Shown in pieces: positions 50,589 to 58,770 of a stretch of DNA of 64,000 nt; position 1 is the first letter of the stretch, and each line of letters begins with the position of its first letter. The DNA is taken from assembly GCF_000019725.1 (NCBI RefSeq), contig NC_010505.1:5998001-6062000 (forward strand). The letters run 5' to 3'. The notes under the pieces were generated by a model. The model was given only the letters and a program-made list of their open reading frames with translations, was not told the origin of the DNA and searched no databases. Both the position numbers and the translations under genes were made by a program. Origin of the DNA: Methylobacterium radiotolerans JCM 2831 (GTDB taxonomy: Bacteria; Pseudomonadota; Alphaproteobacteria; Rhizobiales; Beijerinckiaceae).

Positions 50589-50887
50589 CCCTCCCTCCCT
50601 TCACCCACACCGAGGCCGTGATGACCCGCTCCGTGCTCCCCTTCGAGATGCGCGAGCCCAGCGCCGTCACGCCCGCCCAGCGCGCGACCTTCCTCGGCAT
50701 CCGGGCGCCGGTCCGTGCCTGCGAGAAGACCCTGCGCGGCCTCGCCGACGCCGACGGGACGGTGTTCGCGCTGCTGCTACCGGCCGGCTCCCCGGGCCTC
50801 GACCGCGAGCGGGCCGAGATGCTCGCCGCCGCCATCAACGCCGGGCTCGGCGTCGCCGGCCTGCCTGTCAGCGTCCCCGCAGAGTGA
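50585..50887 (+). CDS. small early protein
   Basis: 100 residues from GTG at 50585 (GTGA overlap). SVLPFEMREPSAVTPAQRATFLGIRAPVRACEKTLRGLADADGTVFALLLP suggests an alpha/beta fold. It directly precedes the ERF gene by 5 nt. Confidence 0.55.
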   Translation: MTLPPFTHTEAVMTRSVLPFEMREPSAVTPAQRATFLGIRAPVRACEKTLRGLADADGTVFALLLPAGSPGLDRERAEMLAAAINAGLGVAGLPVSVPAE

Positions 50888-50892
50888 GCACC

Positions 50893-51684
50893 ATGTCAGC
50901 AGCACGCCAAGAGATCGCCGTCGCCGAGACCGCGCAGGTTCCGGCCGCCCAGCCGGCCGAGGGCGCCGCCGTCCTGTCCATCATCGAGCGGATGGCGCGG
51001 GACCCGAACATCGACCCGGACCGCGTCGAGCGGTTCCTCGTCATGGCGCGCGAGGATCGAGCCGAGCGGGCGCGCATCGCCTTCAACGCCGCGATGTCCG
51101 CTTGCCAGGCCGAGTTGCCGCGCGTCCTGCGCGACGCCCGCAACACGCACTCCGGGGCCGCCTACGCCCGCCTGGAGAGCATCGCCAAGGCGACGGCGCC
51201 GATCATCGCCCGGCACGGCTTCTCGCTGTCGTTCGACACCGAGCCGTCGCCGATCCAGGGCAACCTCCGCGTCACCTGCACCTGCGCCCACGAGGCCGGG
51301 CACGAGCGCGCCTATCACCTCGACCTCCCGCCCGACACCGCCGGCGCCCAGGGCAAGGCCAACAAGACGCCCATCCAGGGGATCGGCTCCACGATCACCT
51401 ATGCCCGGCGCTACCTCGTCCTGCAGGTGTTCAACATCGCGCTGACGAACGACCCGCACGACACGGACGGGGCGCCGGCCGGCGGCAACGACGACGTCAT
51501 CAGCGACGATCAGGCGGAGCAGATCCGCAAGCAGCTCACCGAGCACAAGATCCCGCCGGACCGGCTGCTGCGCTTCTTCGGTGTCGAGAGCGTGCCGGAC
51601 CTGCCGGCCAACCGGTTCGACGAGGTCCTCGCCTCCATCAAGACCACCGTGGCCAACCGCGCCCGCCAGCAGGAGGGCCGCTGA
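50893..51684 (+). CDS. ERF-family single-strand annealing protein
   Basis: 263 residues from ATG at 50893. Family signature: ARIAFNAAMSACQAELPRVLRDARNTHSGAAYARLESIAKATAPIIARHGFSLSF, then GHERAYHLDLPPDTAGAQGKANKTPIQGIGSTITYARRYLVLQVFNIALTNDPHDTDG. ERF proteins anneal complementary strands in phage recombination. The YqaJ exonuclease gene follows by 1 nt, so the two form a Red-like pair. Confidence 0.92.
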   Translation: MSAARQEIAVAETAQVPAAQPAEGAAVLSIIERMARDPNIDPDRVERFLVMAREDRAERARIAFNAAMSACQAELPRVLRDARNTHSGAAYARLESIAKATAPIIARHGFSLSFDTEPSPIQGNLRVTCTCAHEAGHERAYHLDLPPDTAGAQGKANKTPIQGIGSTITYARRYLVLQVFNIALTNDPHDTDGAPAGGNDDVISDDQAEQIRKQLTEHKIPPDRLLRFFGVESVPDLPANRFDEVLASIKTTVANRARQQEGR

Positions 51685-51685
51685 C

Positions 51686-52321
51686 ATGGCCGATATGGTC
51701 CAGGGAAGCCCGGAGTGGCTCGACGCGCGCTGCGGCAAGGCGACTGCCTCCCGCATCGCCGACATCCTCGCTGTGAAGAAGGACGGCAAGCCGACCGCCG
51801 AGCGCGAGCGCTACCTGATGGAGCTCGTCGGCGAGCGTCTGACGGGGCTCACGACCCAGCACTACCTCACAGGTCCGATGCTGGAGGGCTCCGAGCGCGA
51901 GCCGCAGGCGGCCGACGCCTACGCCTTCCTCCACGGTGTCGACGTCGACCAGATCGGCTTCGTCGAGCACCCGAGCATCGCCATGGCCGGCGCCAGCCCG
52001 GACCGGCTCGTCGGCGATCTTGGCCTCGTCGAGATCAAGTGCCCGACCCTGCGCACGCACCTCGACACGCTGCTCTCCGGCGCGATCCCCGAGCAGTACC
52101 TGCCGCAGATGCGCTGGCAGATGGCCTGCACGGGCCGGAAGTGGTGCGACTTCGCCTCGTGGCACCCGAGCGTGCCGCCGGCCCTCCGCCTCTGGGTGAA
52201 GCGCCTCCACCGCGACGACGAGCAGATCGCCAAGGACGAGGCCGCCGTGCGCGCCTTCCTCGGCGAGGTCGAGGCCCGCGTGGCGACCCTGTTGGCCATC
52301 GGAACGGCGGAGGCCGCCTGA
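51686..52321 (+). CDS. YqaJ/lambda-type exonuclease
   Basis: 211 residues. QGSPEWLDARCGKATASRIADIL, MLEGSEREPQAADAY, MAGASPDRLVG, GLVEIKCPTLRTH and YLPQMRWQMACTGRKWCDFASWHP are the conserved blocks; the E, D and EIK residues form the nuclease centre. It digests DNA ends to create 3' overhangs for the ERF protein. Confidence 0.93.
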   Translation: MADMVQGSPEWLDARCGKATASRIADILAVKKDGKPTAERERYLMELVGERLTGLTTQHYLTGPMLEGSEREPQAADAYAFLHGVDVDQIGFVEHPSIAMAGASPDRLVGDLGLVEIKCPTLRTHLDTLLSGAIPEQYLPQMRWQMACTGRKWCDFASWHPSVPPALRLWVKRLHRDDEQIAKDEAAVRAFLGEVEARVATLLAIGTAEAA

Positions 52322-52322
52322 G

Positions 52323-52616
52323 ATGGCCCGCTACGTCCTCGAAGGCGAATGGTCCGGCTACTCGTCGTCCCAGCGCCGCGTCGTCCACCGCGAGACGATC
52401 AACGAACGCCGCCGGGCCCGGTACAAGGGACGCGGCCGCCTGTTCGCGGTCCGGTTCACGGACGGCACTCTGCTCGAGCTGACCGTCCGCCCGGTCCGCC
52501 GCGGCGAGAGAGTCGAGCCCCTCATCGGCTACGGCTCCCTGATCTGCGAGGCCGAGGCGAGCACGGAGACGTGCTTCCAGGTCCGGCCGATCAGCGGCTC
52601 CGACGAGGCCGCCTGA
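52323..52616 (+). CDS. conserved small phage protein
   Basis: 97 residues. ARYVLEGEWSGYSSSQRRVVHRETI and GRLFAVRFTDGTLLELTVRP form a small beta-barrel-like pattern. It sits 1 nt after the exonuclease gene. Such proteins often follow recombination genes in alphaproteobacterial phages. Function unknown. Confidence 0.65.
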   Translation: MARYVLEGEWSGYSSSQRRVVHRETINERRRARYKGRGRLFAVRFTDGTLLELTVRPVRRGERVEPLIGYGSLICEAEASTETCFQVRPISGSDEAA

Positions 52617-52759
52617 TGTGCTGGCCGAGCTTCTTCATCGGGCTCGCGGTGGGTCTCGCTCTAGCCGGCGCCGCCTGGGGTCTCGCGTCCTCCTACCGCG
52701 CCCTTAAGGCCGAGGACGCCGCGCGCGCCGCCACCCAGCGCGGGGAGGGCGACCGCTGA
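52616..52759 (+). CDS. 47-residue single-TM microprotein
   Basis: MCWPSFFIGLAVGLALAGAA begins it, then a short charged tail. ATG overlaps the previous stop (TGATG) and its stop overlaps the next ATG. Membrane-inserted; function unknown. Confidence 0.6.
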   Translation: MCWPSFFIGLAVGLALAGAAWGLASSYRALKAEDAARAATQRGEGDR

Positions 52760-54018
52760 TGGCCGCGCCGATCCTCCGCGGCTCCCGTCAGCACGACCTC
52801 TTCGCGCTGACGGCCGAGCGCCTGGTCTACGACGACGCCGTCGAGATGACCCTCGCCTCGCTCCAGGCCTACGGCCCGCAGCACGAGCACTGGGCCATGG
52901 CATGGTCGGGCGGGAAGGACTCGACCGCGACGCTGACCCTGATCGTCCACCTGATCGAGGCCGGACGGCTCGCGCCGCCGAAGACGCTGACAGTCTACTA
53001 TGCCGACACCCGCCAGGAACTGACGCCCCTCGCGATCGCCGCGGCCGACGTCATGGCGCGGCTCGCCCGCTTCCCATGGATCCGGCTGCGCGTCGTCACC
53101 GCGCCGCTCGACCGCCGATTCCTCGTCTACATCCTCGGCCGGGGCGTCCCGCCGCCGAACAACAACACGCTCCGCTGGTGCACCCGGCAGATCAAGATCG
53201 ACCCGATGGCGGCCGCGATCGAGGCCGATCTCGCCGGCCTGCCCGAGACCGACACGGTGCTGACGATCACCGGCGTCCGCCAGGGCGAGAGCGCGATCCG
53301 CGACCGGCGGATCGAGATGAGCTGCTCGAAGGACGGCGCCGAGTGTGGCCAGGGATGGTACCAGCAGGTCCTCCCCGACATGAAGGGCGTCCGCGGGCGC
53401 CTCGCGACCCTCGCGCCGATCCTGCACTGGCGGGTCTGCAACGTCTGGGACTGGCTGCGGGTCTACGCGCCGATGCGCGCCTATGGCGGCTGGGCGACGG
53501 CGATGCTGGCCGACGCCTACGGGGGCGACGAGGCCGAGGAGGCGAACGCGCGCACTGGCTGCGTCGGCTGCCCGCTCGCCGCTCGGGACAAGGCCCTGGA
53601 GGCGGTCGTCGCGCTGCCGGCGTGGTTGTACCTCGCACCGCTGCTCGGCCTGCGCCTGATCTACCGCGAGCTGCGGCTCGCCCGGAACCGGCTGCGTCAG
53701 CCCGGCGGCGAGACCCGCAAGGACGGGACGCTGGTGCCGAACCAGCAGCGCATGGGCCCGATCACCCTGCCGGCGCGCCTCGACGCGCTCGACCGGATCC
53801 TCGCTATCCAGGCCGCCTGCAACGCCGAGGCTGACCGGCTCGGCCGGCCGCACGTCGACCTGCTCAACGCCGAGGAGGAGGAGCGCATCCGCGAGCTGAT
53901 CGCCGCCGGCACCTGGCCGCAGCGCTGGACCGGCGACGAGCCGACCGCGGACGTCCCGCTCGACGCCGTCTTCTCGGACGGGTCGGTGCAGCCGCTGCTG
54001 ATCGGAGCGGACCTATGA
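52759..54018 (+). CDS. DndC-like PAPS-reductase-family protein
   Basis: 419 residues. Nucleotide loop SGGKDS at ~50-55 (WAMAWSGGKDSTATLTLIVHLIEAG), then YYADTRQELTPL, VPPPNNNTLRWCTRQIKIDPM, ITGVRQGES and, near residue 272, TGCVGCPLAARDKAL. The PPP...RWCT and GCxxC cysteines resemble DndC-type proteins with an Fe-S cluster used in sulfur transfer. No dndB, dndD or dndE partner is nearby. It could modify nucleic acid or a nucleotide; the substrate cannot be told from sequence. Confidence 0.8.
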   Translation: MAAPILRGSRQHDLFALTAERLVYDDAVEMTLASLQAYGPQHEHWAMAWSGGKDSTATLTLIVHLIEAGRLAPPKTLTVYYADTRQELTPLAIAAADVMARLARFPWIRLRVVTAPLDRRFLVYILGRGVPPPNNNTLRWCTRQIKIDPMAAAIEADLAGLPETDTVLTITGVRQGESAIRDRRIEMSCSKDGAECGQGWYQQVLPDMKGVRGRLATLAPILHWRVCNVWDWLRVYAPMRAYGGWATAMLADAYGGDEAEEANARTGCVGCPLAARDKALEAVVALPAWLYLAPLLGLRLIYRELRLARNRLRQPGGETRKDGTLVPNQQRMGPITLPARLDALDRILAIQAACNAEADRLGRPHVDLLNAEEEERIRELIAAGTWPQRWTGDEPTADVPLDAVFSDGSVQPLLIGADL

Positions 54019-54032
54019 CGGGATACGCGATC

Positions 54033-54542
54033 TTAGACAGTCGCCGCTCGGCTGGCGGGTTTAAGCTCGGCCAAAGCGGCAGATATGCGCTCAAATCTCT
54101 CGAACGTTTCCCCTCGCATCTCGAATGGAAATTGCCCCGCTCTAAGCCGCGGCAGGTAAGCCTCAATGATGGCATGGAGCTGCGAAAATTCAGCCAGAAT
54201 TTTAACTGCAGGTCTCACGTCTTTTGCTTCTATTTTATCCGAATTGATGCGCGCGGTCAGCAGGGTGATGATTGTCCGAGCGTGCATCACGTCATAGGCA
54301 GCAGCAAACGCTTCACCGGAAGCCCGATCTTTAGGGACCGCTGCGAGCTGTGCCAACTGCTGAGCTTCTACAGCTATATCGTAAAGCCCGGATCTCCAGC
54401 TTTCAGCCTCAAGCTGTCTTCGGCGGTCATCCCGAGCGCTTTGTCGGCTGGCCACTTTGAAGGCTACGAAGAGCGCGATGATGCTGCCGACCGACTGCAC
54501 CCAAGCTGCAGACACGGTCAATATTTTTTCCAGTTCCCACAC
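54033..54542 (-). CDS. membrane-anchored cargo protein antisense in the early operon
   Basis: About 169 residues from GTG at 54542 (start uncertain). A transmembrane helix (VQSVGSIIALFVAFKVASR) is followed by a long helical cytoplasmic region (LEAESWRSGLYDIAVEAQQLAQLAAVPKDRASGEAFAAAYDVMHARTIITLLTARI). The DNA has noticeably lower GC than neighbours, and the gene lies opposite to the early operon between the DndC-like and DUF5131 genes. Layout and composition suggest a lysogenic-conversion gene such as an exclusion or abortive-infection protein. Confidence 0.65.
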   Translation of the reverse strand: MWELEKILTVSAAWVQSVGSIIALFVAFKVASRQSARDDRRRQLEAESWRSGLYDIAVEAQQLAQLAAVPKDRASGEAFAAAYDVMHARTIITLLTARINSDKIEAKDVRPAVKILAEFSQLHAIIEAYLPRLRAGQFPFEMRGETFERFERISAALAELKPASRAATV

Positions 54543-54642
54543 GGGCGTTCGTCGCTCCCTCGTTGCGGCCAGCGTGTTCGAGCCGCTGCGCGGCCGCAAG
54601 CGCGAATGTCTTCCGCCACCACCAAAGACGCGGAGTAGCAGC

Positions 54643-55731
54643 ATGGCCGAGTCCAGCACCATCGAGTGGACCGACGCGACTTGGCAGCCGATCACCGGGT
54701 GCGCCATCGTCTCCCCGGGCTGCACTAACTGCTATGCGATGAAGCTCGCTGGCACGCGGCTGCGCAATCTGCCGTCCCGAGTTGGGCTCACGGTTGAGAC
54801 GAAGGCGGGCCCCGTCTGGAACGGAAAGGTGCGGCTGAACGAGGAGTGGCTGCTGCAGCCCCTCACGTGGCGCCGGCCCCGCAAGATCTTCGTCTGCGCT
54901 CATGGCGATCTGTTCACCGAGGGCGTGCCGGACGCATGGATCGACCGCGTGGTCGCGGTGATGGCGCTCGCGGGACACCACACCTTCCAGGTCCTGACGA
55001 AGCGGCCGGCCAGGATGCGCGCGTACTTCGCCTCGCTGCCGGAGCGCATTCGGACGCTCGATTGCGACAGCGGACTCGACCTCGTGACGCTTCCGCTGCG
55101 GAACGTCTGGCTCGGCGTCTCCGCCGAGGATCAGCGCCGGGCCGACGAGCGCGTGCCGGACCTGCTGGCGACGCCGGCTGCAGTTCGGTTCGTGTCTGCC
55201 GAGCCGCTGCTGGGGCCGATCGACTTCCGCGCCCTGAAGCCGGGCCCCGAGGAGATCTCGCTCGACGCGCTCACCGGCGCGTTCACGGTGACCGCCTCGT
55301 TCGCGGGCGGCCTCGCCAACTATCAGGCCGGCCTCGATGCGTTACCGCCGCTCCCATCACGGCGCCCCGGCCTCGACTGGATCATCGTGGGCGGCGAGAG
55401 CGGCCACGGCGCCCGGCCGATGCACCCGGACTGGGCCCGCCAGATCCGCGACGCCTGCGCGGCCGCGGGGGTAGCGTACCTGTTCAAGCAATGGGGATCG
55501 TGGGGGCCGGGCGCGGCCTTCGATGCCGCCCCTTCGGCCCGCACCGCCTACCTCGGTGAGATCCAGACGCTCGTCGGCCCAGGCTCGCGCACCATCAAGA
55601 TCGCAGTCCCGACGCGCATGGATGACGTGCTTGGCCCTCCGCTGACCCTGAAGCAACTCGGCAAGAAGGCCGCCGGCCGCCTCCTCGACGGCGTCGAGCA
55701 CAACGGTTTCCCGGAGGTGGCCCGTGGGTGA
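54643..55731 (+). CDS. DUF5131 (phage Gp37/Gp68) family protein
   Basis: 362 residues from ATG at 54643. N-terminal SSTIEWTDATWQPITGCAIVSPGCTNCYAMKLAGTRL is the family hallmark, with three cysteines in a radical-SAM-like arrangement. IFVCAHGDLFTEGVPDAWIDRVVAVM, TKRPARMRAYFASLP, LGVSAEDQRRADERVPDLL, RFVSAEPLLGPID and WIIVGGESGHGARPMHPDWARQIRDAC follow. A radical-SAM or DNA-repair-like role has been suggested for the family from such motifs; the substrate is unknown. Confidence 0.88.
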   Translation: MAESSTIEWTDATWQPITGCAIVSPGCTNCYAMKLAGTRLRNLPSRVGLTVETKAGPVWNGKVRLNEEWLLQPLTWRRPRKIFVCAHGDLFTEGVPDAWIDRVVAVMALAGHHTFQVLTKRPARMRAYFASLPERIRTLDCDSGLDLVTLPLRNVWLGVSAEDQRRADERVPDLLATPAAVRFVSAEPLLGPIDFRALKPGPEEISLDALTGAFTVTASFAGGLANYQAGLDALPPLPSRRPGLDWIIVGGESGHGARPMHPDWARQIRDACAAAGVAYLFKQWGSWGPGAAFDAAPSARTAYLGEIQTLVGPGSRTIKIAVPTRMDDVLGPPLTLKQLGKKAAGRLLDGVEHNGFPEVARG

Positions 55732-55740
55732 CTGTGTGGC

Positions 55741-56004
55741 TCAACCTCTGAACGTCAGCTCCAACTTGCGGCCGTCTCGCCAGACCACTTCGCAGGATTG
55801 GTCAAGGTACAGACCCTCGGAGATCAAACGCAGAACCGTCGGAATTATGGTGCCCGGCTCCACCTCAATCATCGCTCCGGTCTTATCAAGATCCCAAACG
55901 AGGCAATCGCGACATTCCTGCTTCTCTCCGAAAAATATTCGGCCGGTCTTGAGGGCTGCTTTTCGTGGCGGTCTCGCAAAAATTTCGGCCACTGAGAGAT
56001 CCAA
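55741..56004 (-). CDS. PilZ-like protein, antisense in the early operon
   Basis: 87 residues from TTG at 56004, or 83 from GTG at 55992. RPPRKAALKTGRIFFGEKQECRDCLVWDLDKTGAMIEVEPGTIIP then CEVVWRDGRKLELTFRG is a single PilZ barrel. The c-di-GMP motif is altered (DLDKTG where D/NxSxxG is expected), so binding may be weak or lost. A stand-alone PilZ gene is host-type and unusual in a phage early operon. Confidence 0.75.
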   Translation of the reverse strand: MDLSVAEIFARPPRKAALKTGRIFFGEKQECRDCLVWDLDKTGAMIEVEPGTIIPTVLRLISEGLYLDQSCEVVWRDGRKLELTFRG

Positions 56005-56102
56005 TCTTCGGGAATAAAGCTGCCGATATAGTATTTATGGACCAATTTGGTTCCGAAGCCATCATTTGATCTGTAGCCACCCGAGTATGCTGAGAGCCCC
56101 CT

Positions 56103-56732
56103 ATGGCGCGCGCCCCGAAGCCCCTACCGCCGCTGGCTGACGGCGAGCGCATCGCCACCCGGAGGATGGCGGTCGCCATGCGCTCAGCCGAGTTCTCGGT
56201 CTGTGGCCTGTATCGGGAGCGCCTCGACCGATGGTGGTCGGACCGGCCGCGCGCCCTGATCTGCGGCTGCAACCCGAGCCAGGCCGGCGCGGAGAAGAAC
56301 GACCCGACCATTCACGCGGTCGCTGCGCTGACGGCGCACCTGCCGGTCGGCGGGTTCACCATGGCGAACTGGTCCCCTCGGATCAGCACCGATCCAGACG
56401 CCTTTCATCGCTGGCGCCTTGAGATGCTGCACGCGGACGAGACGGCCTATGCGGCGATCCGGGATGCCAACCTTGAGCGGCTGCGGGCCCTGTCTGCCGA
56501 GGCGGCCGTGCGCATCGTTGCGTGGGGGAACCTTGTCCCGAACGAGCGCGAGACGACGCTGGTCCTGCGTGCACTCAGCCTCGACGGGCTGCACCCGCTC
56601 TATGCGTTCGAGCTGACTGGGGCAGGCACACCGAAGCACCCGCTGGCGCGCGGGAAGGCCAGGATCGTTCCGGGCACGCCGCTGACCCTGTGGCGGCCCG
56701 CGACCGAGGACCTGAGCGGGAGGGCAGCGTGA
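56103..56732 (+). CDS. DUF1643 family protein
   Basis: 209 residues. YRERLDRWWSDRPRALICGCNPSQAGAEKNDPTIHAVAALTAHLPVGGFTMANWSPRISTDPDAF, later IVAWGNLVP and AGTPKHPLARGKARI, match DUF1643. This family is common in phages and is found beside DUF5131 and PAPS-reductase-like genes, as here. Biochemical role not known to me. Confidence 0.85.
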   Translation: MARAPKPLPPLADGERIATRRMAVAMRSAEFSVCGLYRERLDRWWSDRPRALICGCNPSQAGAEKNDPTIHAVAALTAHLPVGGFTMANWSPRISTDPDAFHRWRLEMLHADETAYAAIRDANLERLRALSAEAAVRIVAWGNLVPNERETTLVLRALSLDGLHPLYAFELTGAGTPKHPLARGKARIVPGTPLTLWRPATEDLSGRAA

Positions 56733-56938
56733 CCATCCTCCTGCACCTCATCTGGATCAGCCTGAAAGGGCTGGTGATCTTCGTGGCAATCTTTGGAGCC
56801 GGAGCCGGTGCCACGGTCCTGATGTTCGGCACGAAGGCGCCAAACGGCGACGCATTGGCCGGCCTCGCGGGTGGCGGGGTCCTGCTCTTCGTCCTGGTGT
56901 TCGGGGGCGCATACGTCTTCCTCGGAGGTCGGGCATGA
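56729..56938 (+). CDS. two-TM microprotein
   Basis: 69 residues from GTG at 56729 (GTGA overlap). ILLHLIWISLKGLVIFVAIFGAGAGATVLMF and GGGVLLFVLVFGGAYVFLGG are membrane segments. Function unknown. Confidence 0.6.
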   Translation: MTILLHLIWISLKGLVIFVAIFGAGAGATVLMFGTKAPNGDALAGLAGGGVLLFVLVFGGAYVFLGGRA

Positions 56939-57414
56939 GCCGCCGCTACGCCGCCGACACGTCGGTCCCGATGGACCGTAGCATCGCCGAGATCCGGACG
57001 ACCGTCCGGCGCTACGGCGCCAGCGAGTTCGCGCACATGGAGAGCGACACGCAGGCCGCGATCCACTTCACCATGCGCGGCCGGCGGATCCTCTTCCGGC
57101 TCGCGATGCCTGATCCGACGGCTGGCGAGTTCGTGCTGACCGAGACCGGCAAGGTGCGCTCTGCCAGTGTCGCCGAGGCAGCCTGGGAGCAGGCCTGCCG
57201 CTCGCGATGGCGGGCGCTGGCCCTGGTCATCAAGGCGAAGCTGGAGGCGGTCGAGGTCGGCATCGTGGTGTTCGAGGACGAGTTCCTCGCCAACACGGTG
57301 CCGCCCGGCGCGAGCGTCACCTTCGGCGAGGCCGTCCGCGAGGACATGCGCCTCGCACACGGGAAACGAGAGCTGACCCCGCTGTTGCCATACCTGGGAG
57401 GGGAGAATGGGTGA
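56935..57414 (+). CDS. conserved phage protein
   Basis: 159 residues. VPMDRSIAEIRTTVRRYGASEFAHMESDTQAAIHFTMRGRRILFRLAMP and CRSRWRALALVIKAKLEAVEVGIVVFEDEFLANTVPPGASVTFGE form a pattern repeatedly seen in temperate-phage early regions. No enzyme motif. Overlaps the genes on both sides. Confidence 0.75.
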   Translation: MSRRYAADTSVPMDRSIAEIRTTVRRYGASEFAHMESDTQAAIHFTMRGRRILFRLAMPDPTAGEFVLTETGKVRSASVAEAAWEQACRSRWRALALVIKAKLEAVEVGIVVFEDEFLANTVPPGASVTFGEAVREDMRLAHGKRELTPLLPYLGGENG

Positions 57415-57625
57415 GGCGCTTCAGCCTCTGGCGTACAGGCCGAAGGATGCTGCGGCTGTGCTCGGTGTCAGCCGCTCGACGATCTACCAGATGATCGCCG
57501 ACGGGCAGCTCTCGGCGCGCAAGCTCGGATCAGCGACGGTGATTCCTCACTCCGAGCTGGCGCGCGTGCTCGACGGCGCCGCCTTGTCGGCCGCTACGAA
57601 GGCGGCCCAGGCGTCCATCAAGTGA
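57407..57625 (+). CDS. excisionase-like HTH protein
   Basis: 72 residues. LAYRPKDAAAVLGVSRSTIYQMIADGQLSARKLGSATVIPHSELARVLDG is a winged HTH_17/MerR-like domain. It is the last rightward gene and overlaps the 3' end of the integrase gene tail-to-tail by 79 nt, the usual place for an excisionase directing prophage excision. Confidence 0.75.
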   Translation: MGEALQPLAYRPKDAAAVLGVSRSTIYQMIADGQLSARKLGSATVIPHSELARVLDGAALSAATKAAQASIK

Positions 57626-58770
57626 CGACGCTTCTCCAGGGCGTCGCCGCGGCGATAGGCGCGTTCCGTCTCATCGCCGACGAGATGCGCGAGCGCGGCC
57701 TCCGCCAGCTCGCCCGGGAAGTCGGTCTCCTCGGTCACCCAGTCCCGGAAGGATGACCGGAACCCATGCACGGTGAAGCCGCTCGGATTGGCGCCGCGCA
57801 GGAACATCGCCAGGGCCATGTCCGACAATCTGGATCCGGCCCGGGACGGGAAGACGAGATCCTCCGCTCTCGCGCCGCCCGGCCGAACTGATGCCAGGAT
57901 GGCGATAGCTGCCGAAGAGAGGGGCACGCGATGCTGTCGCCCCGCCTTCATGCGCGGCGCCGGTACCGTCCAGAGCGCGGCGCCCATGTCGACCTCACCC
58001 CAGGTCAGCCCCCGGGTCTCACCCGACCGGGCGGCTGTCAGGATCGTGAAGCGCAGCGCGAGCGAGGAGAAGCTCGTGCGCCCGGCCGCGATCGCCGCGT
58101 AGAAGGCCGGCACCTCCGCGTAGGGCATCGCCTTGTGGTGGCCGCGCGTGAGCTTGCGGGATTGCGGCAGCAGCACATCGAGATGGCCGCGCCAGCGCGC
58201 CGGGTTCTCTCCGGACCGATGGCCGCCGACTCGCGCGGCATCCAGCACGCGCTCGATGCGCCCGCGGATCCGGCGCGCCGTTTCGGCCTTCTCGTGCCAC
58301 ATGGGCCGGAGCACGGCGAGGACGTCGTCGGTGCCGATATCGGCCACCGGCATGCTCCAGAGGCTCGCGGCCTGGACCTCCAGCGTCTGCCGCCATTGCG
58401 CCCGGTGCGACGCGTTTCTCCAAGTGCTCTCCCGGTCTGCCATGTAGGTCAGGGCGACGTCGGAGAAGGCGACCGGGGCGGCTGGGGCACGGGGCTCAGC
58501 GGCGGCCGCTTTCGCTTCGATCGGGTCGATACCATCGGCGATCTGCGCGCGGGCGGCCGCGGCCAATTCACGCGCTCGGGCCAGCGAAACCGATCCGACC
58601 GAGCCGAGCCCCATCTCGCGCCGGCGCCCGGGCATGCGGTACAACATGACCCAGCGCTTCGATCCGCTAGCCTCGACCACGAGGTACAGGCCGCCGCCGT
58701 CGGCGTGCCGGCCCGGCTCGTTCATCGTCTGCACCTTGCGCGCCGAGAGACGGTTGATCTCGCGCGCCAT
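57547..58770 (-). CDS. int: tyrosine integrase
   Basis: 407 residues. An N-terminal DUF4102-type arm-binding domain (LSARKVQTMNEPGRHADGGGLYLVVEASGSKRWVMLYR...MGLGS), a core-binding SAM-like part (~100-190) and the catalytic domain. Active residues are Arg248 (TAARSGE), His335/Arg338 (HGFRSSFRDW), His362 and Tyr372 (ERAYRRG). The full set is present, so it should be active. It lies at the right end of the prophage with its 5' end toward the host genes, so the attachment site should be just beyond 58770. Confidence 0.93.
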   Translation of the reverse strand: MAREINRLSARKVQTMNEPGRHADGGGLYLVVEASGSKRWVMLYRMPGRRREMGLGSVGSVSLARARELAAAARAQIADGIDPIEAKAAAAEPRAPAAPVAFSDVALTYMADRESTWRNASHRAQWRQTLEVQAASLWSMPVADIGTDDVLAVLRPMWHEKAETARRIRGRIERVLDAARVGGHRSGENPARWRGHLDVLLPQSRKLTRGHHKAMPYAEVPAFYAAIAAGRTSFSSLALRFTILTAARSGETRGLTWGEVDMGAALWTVPAPRMKAGRQHRVPLSSAAIAILASVRPGGARAEDLVFPSRAGSRLSDMALAMFLRGANPSGFTVHGFRSSFRDWVTEETDFPGELAEAALAHLVGDETERAYRRGDALEKRRHLMDAWAAFVAADKAAPSSTRASSE

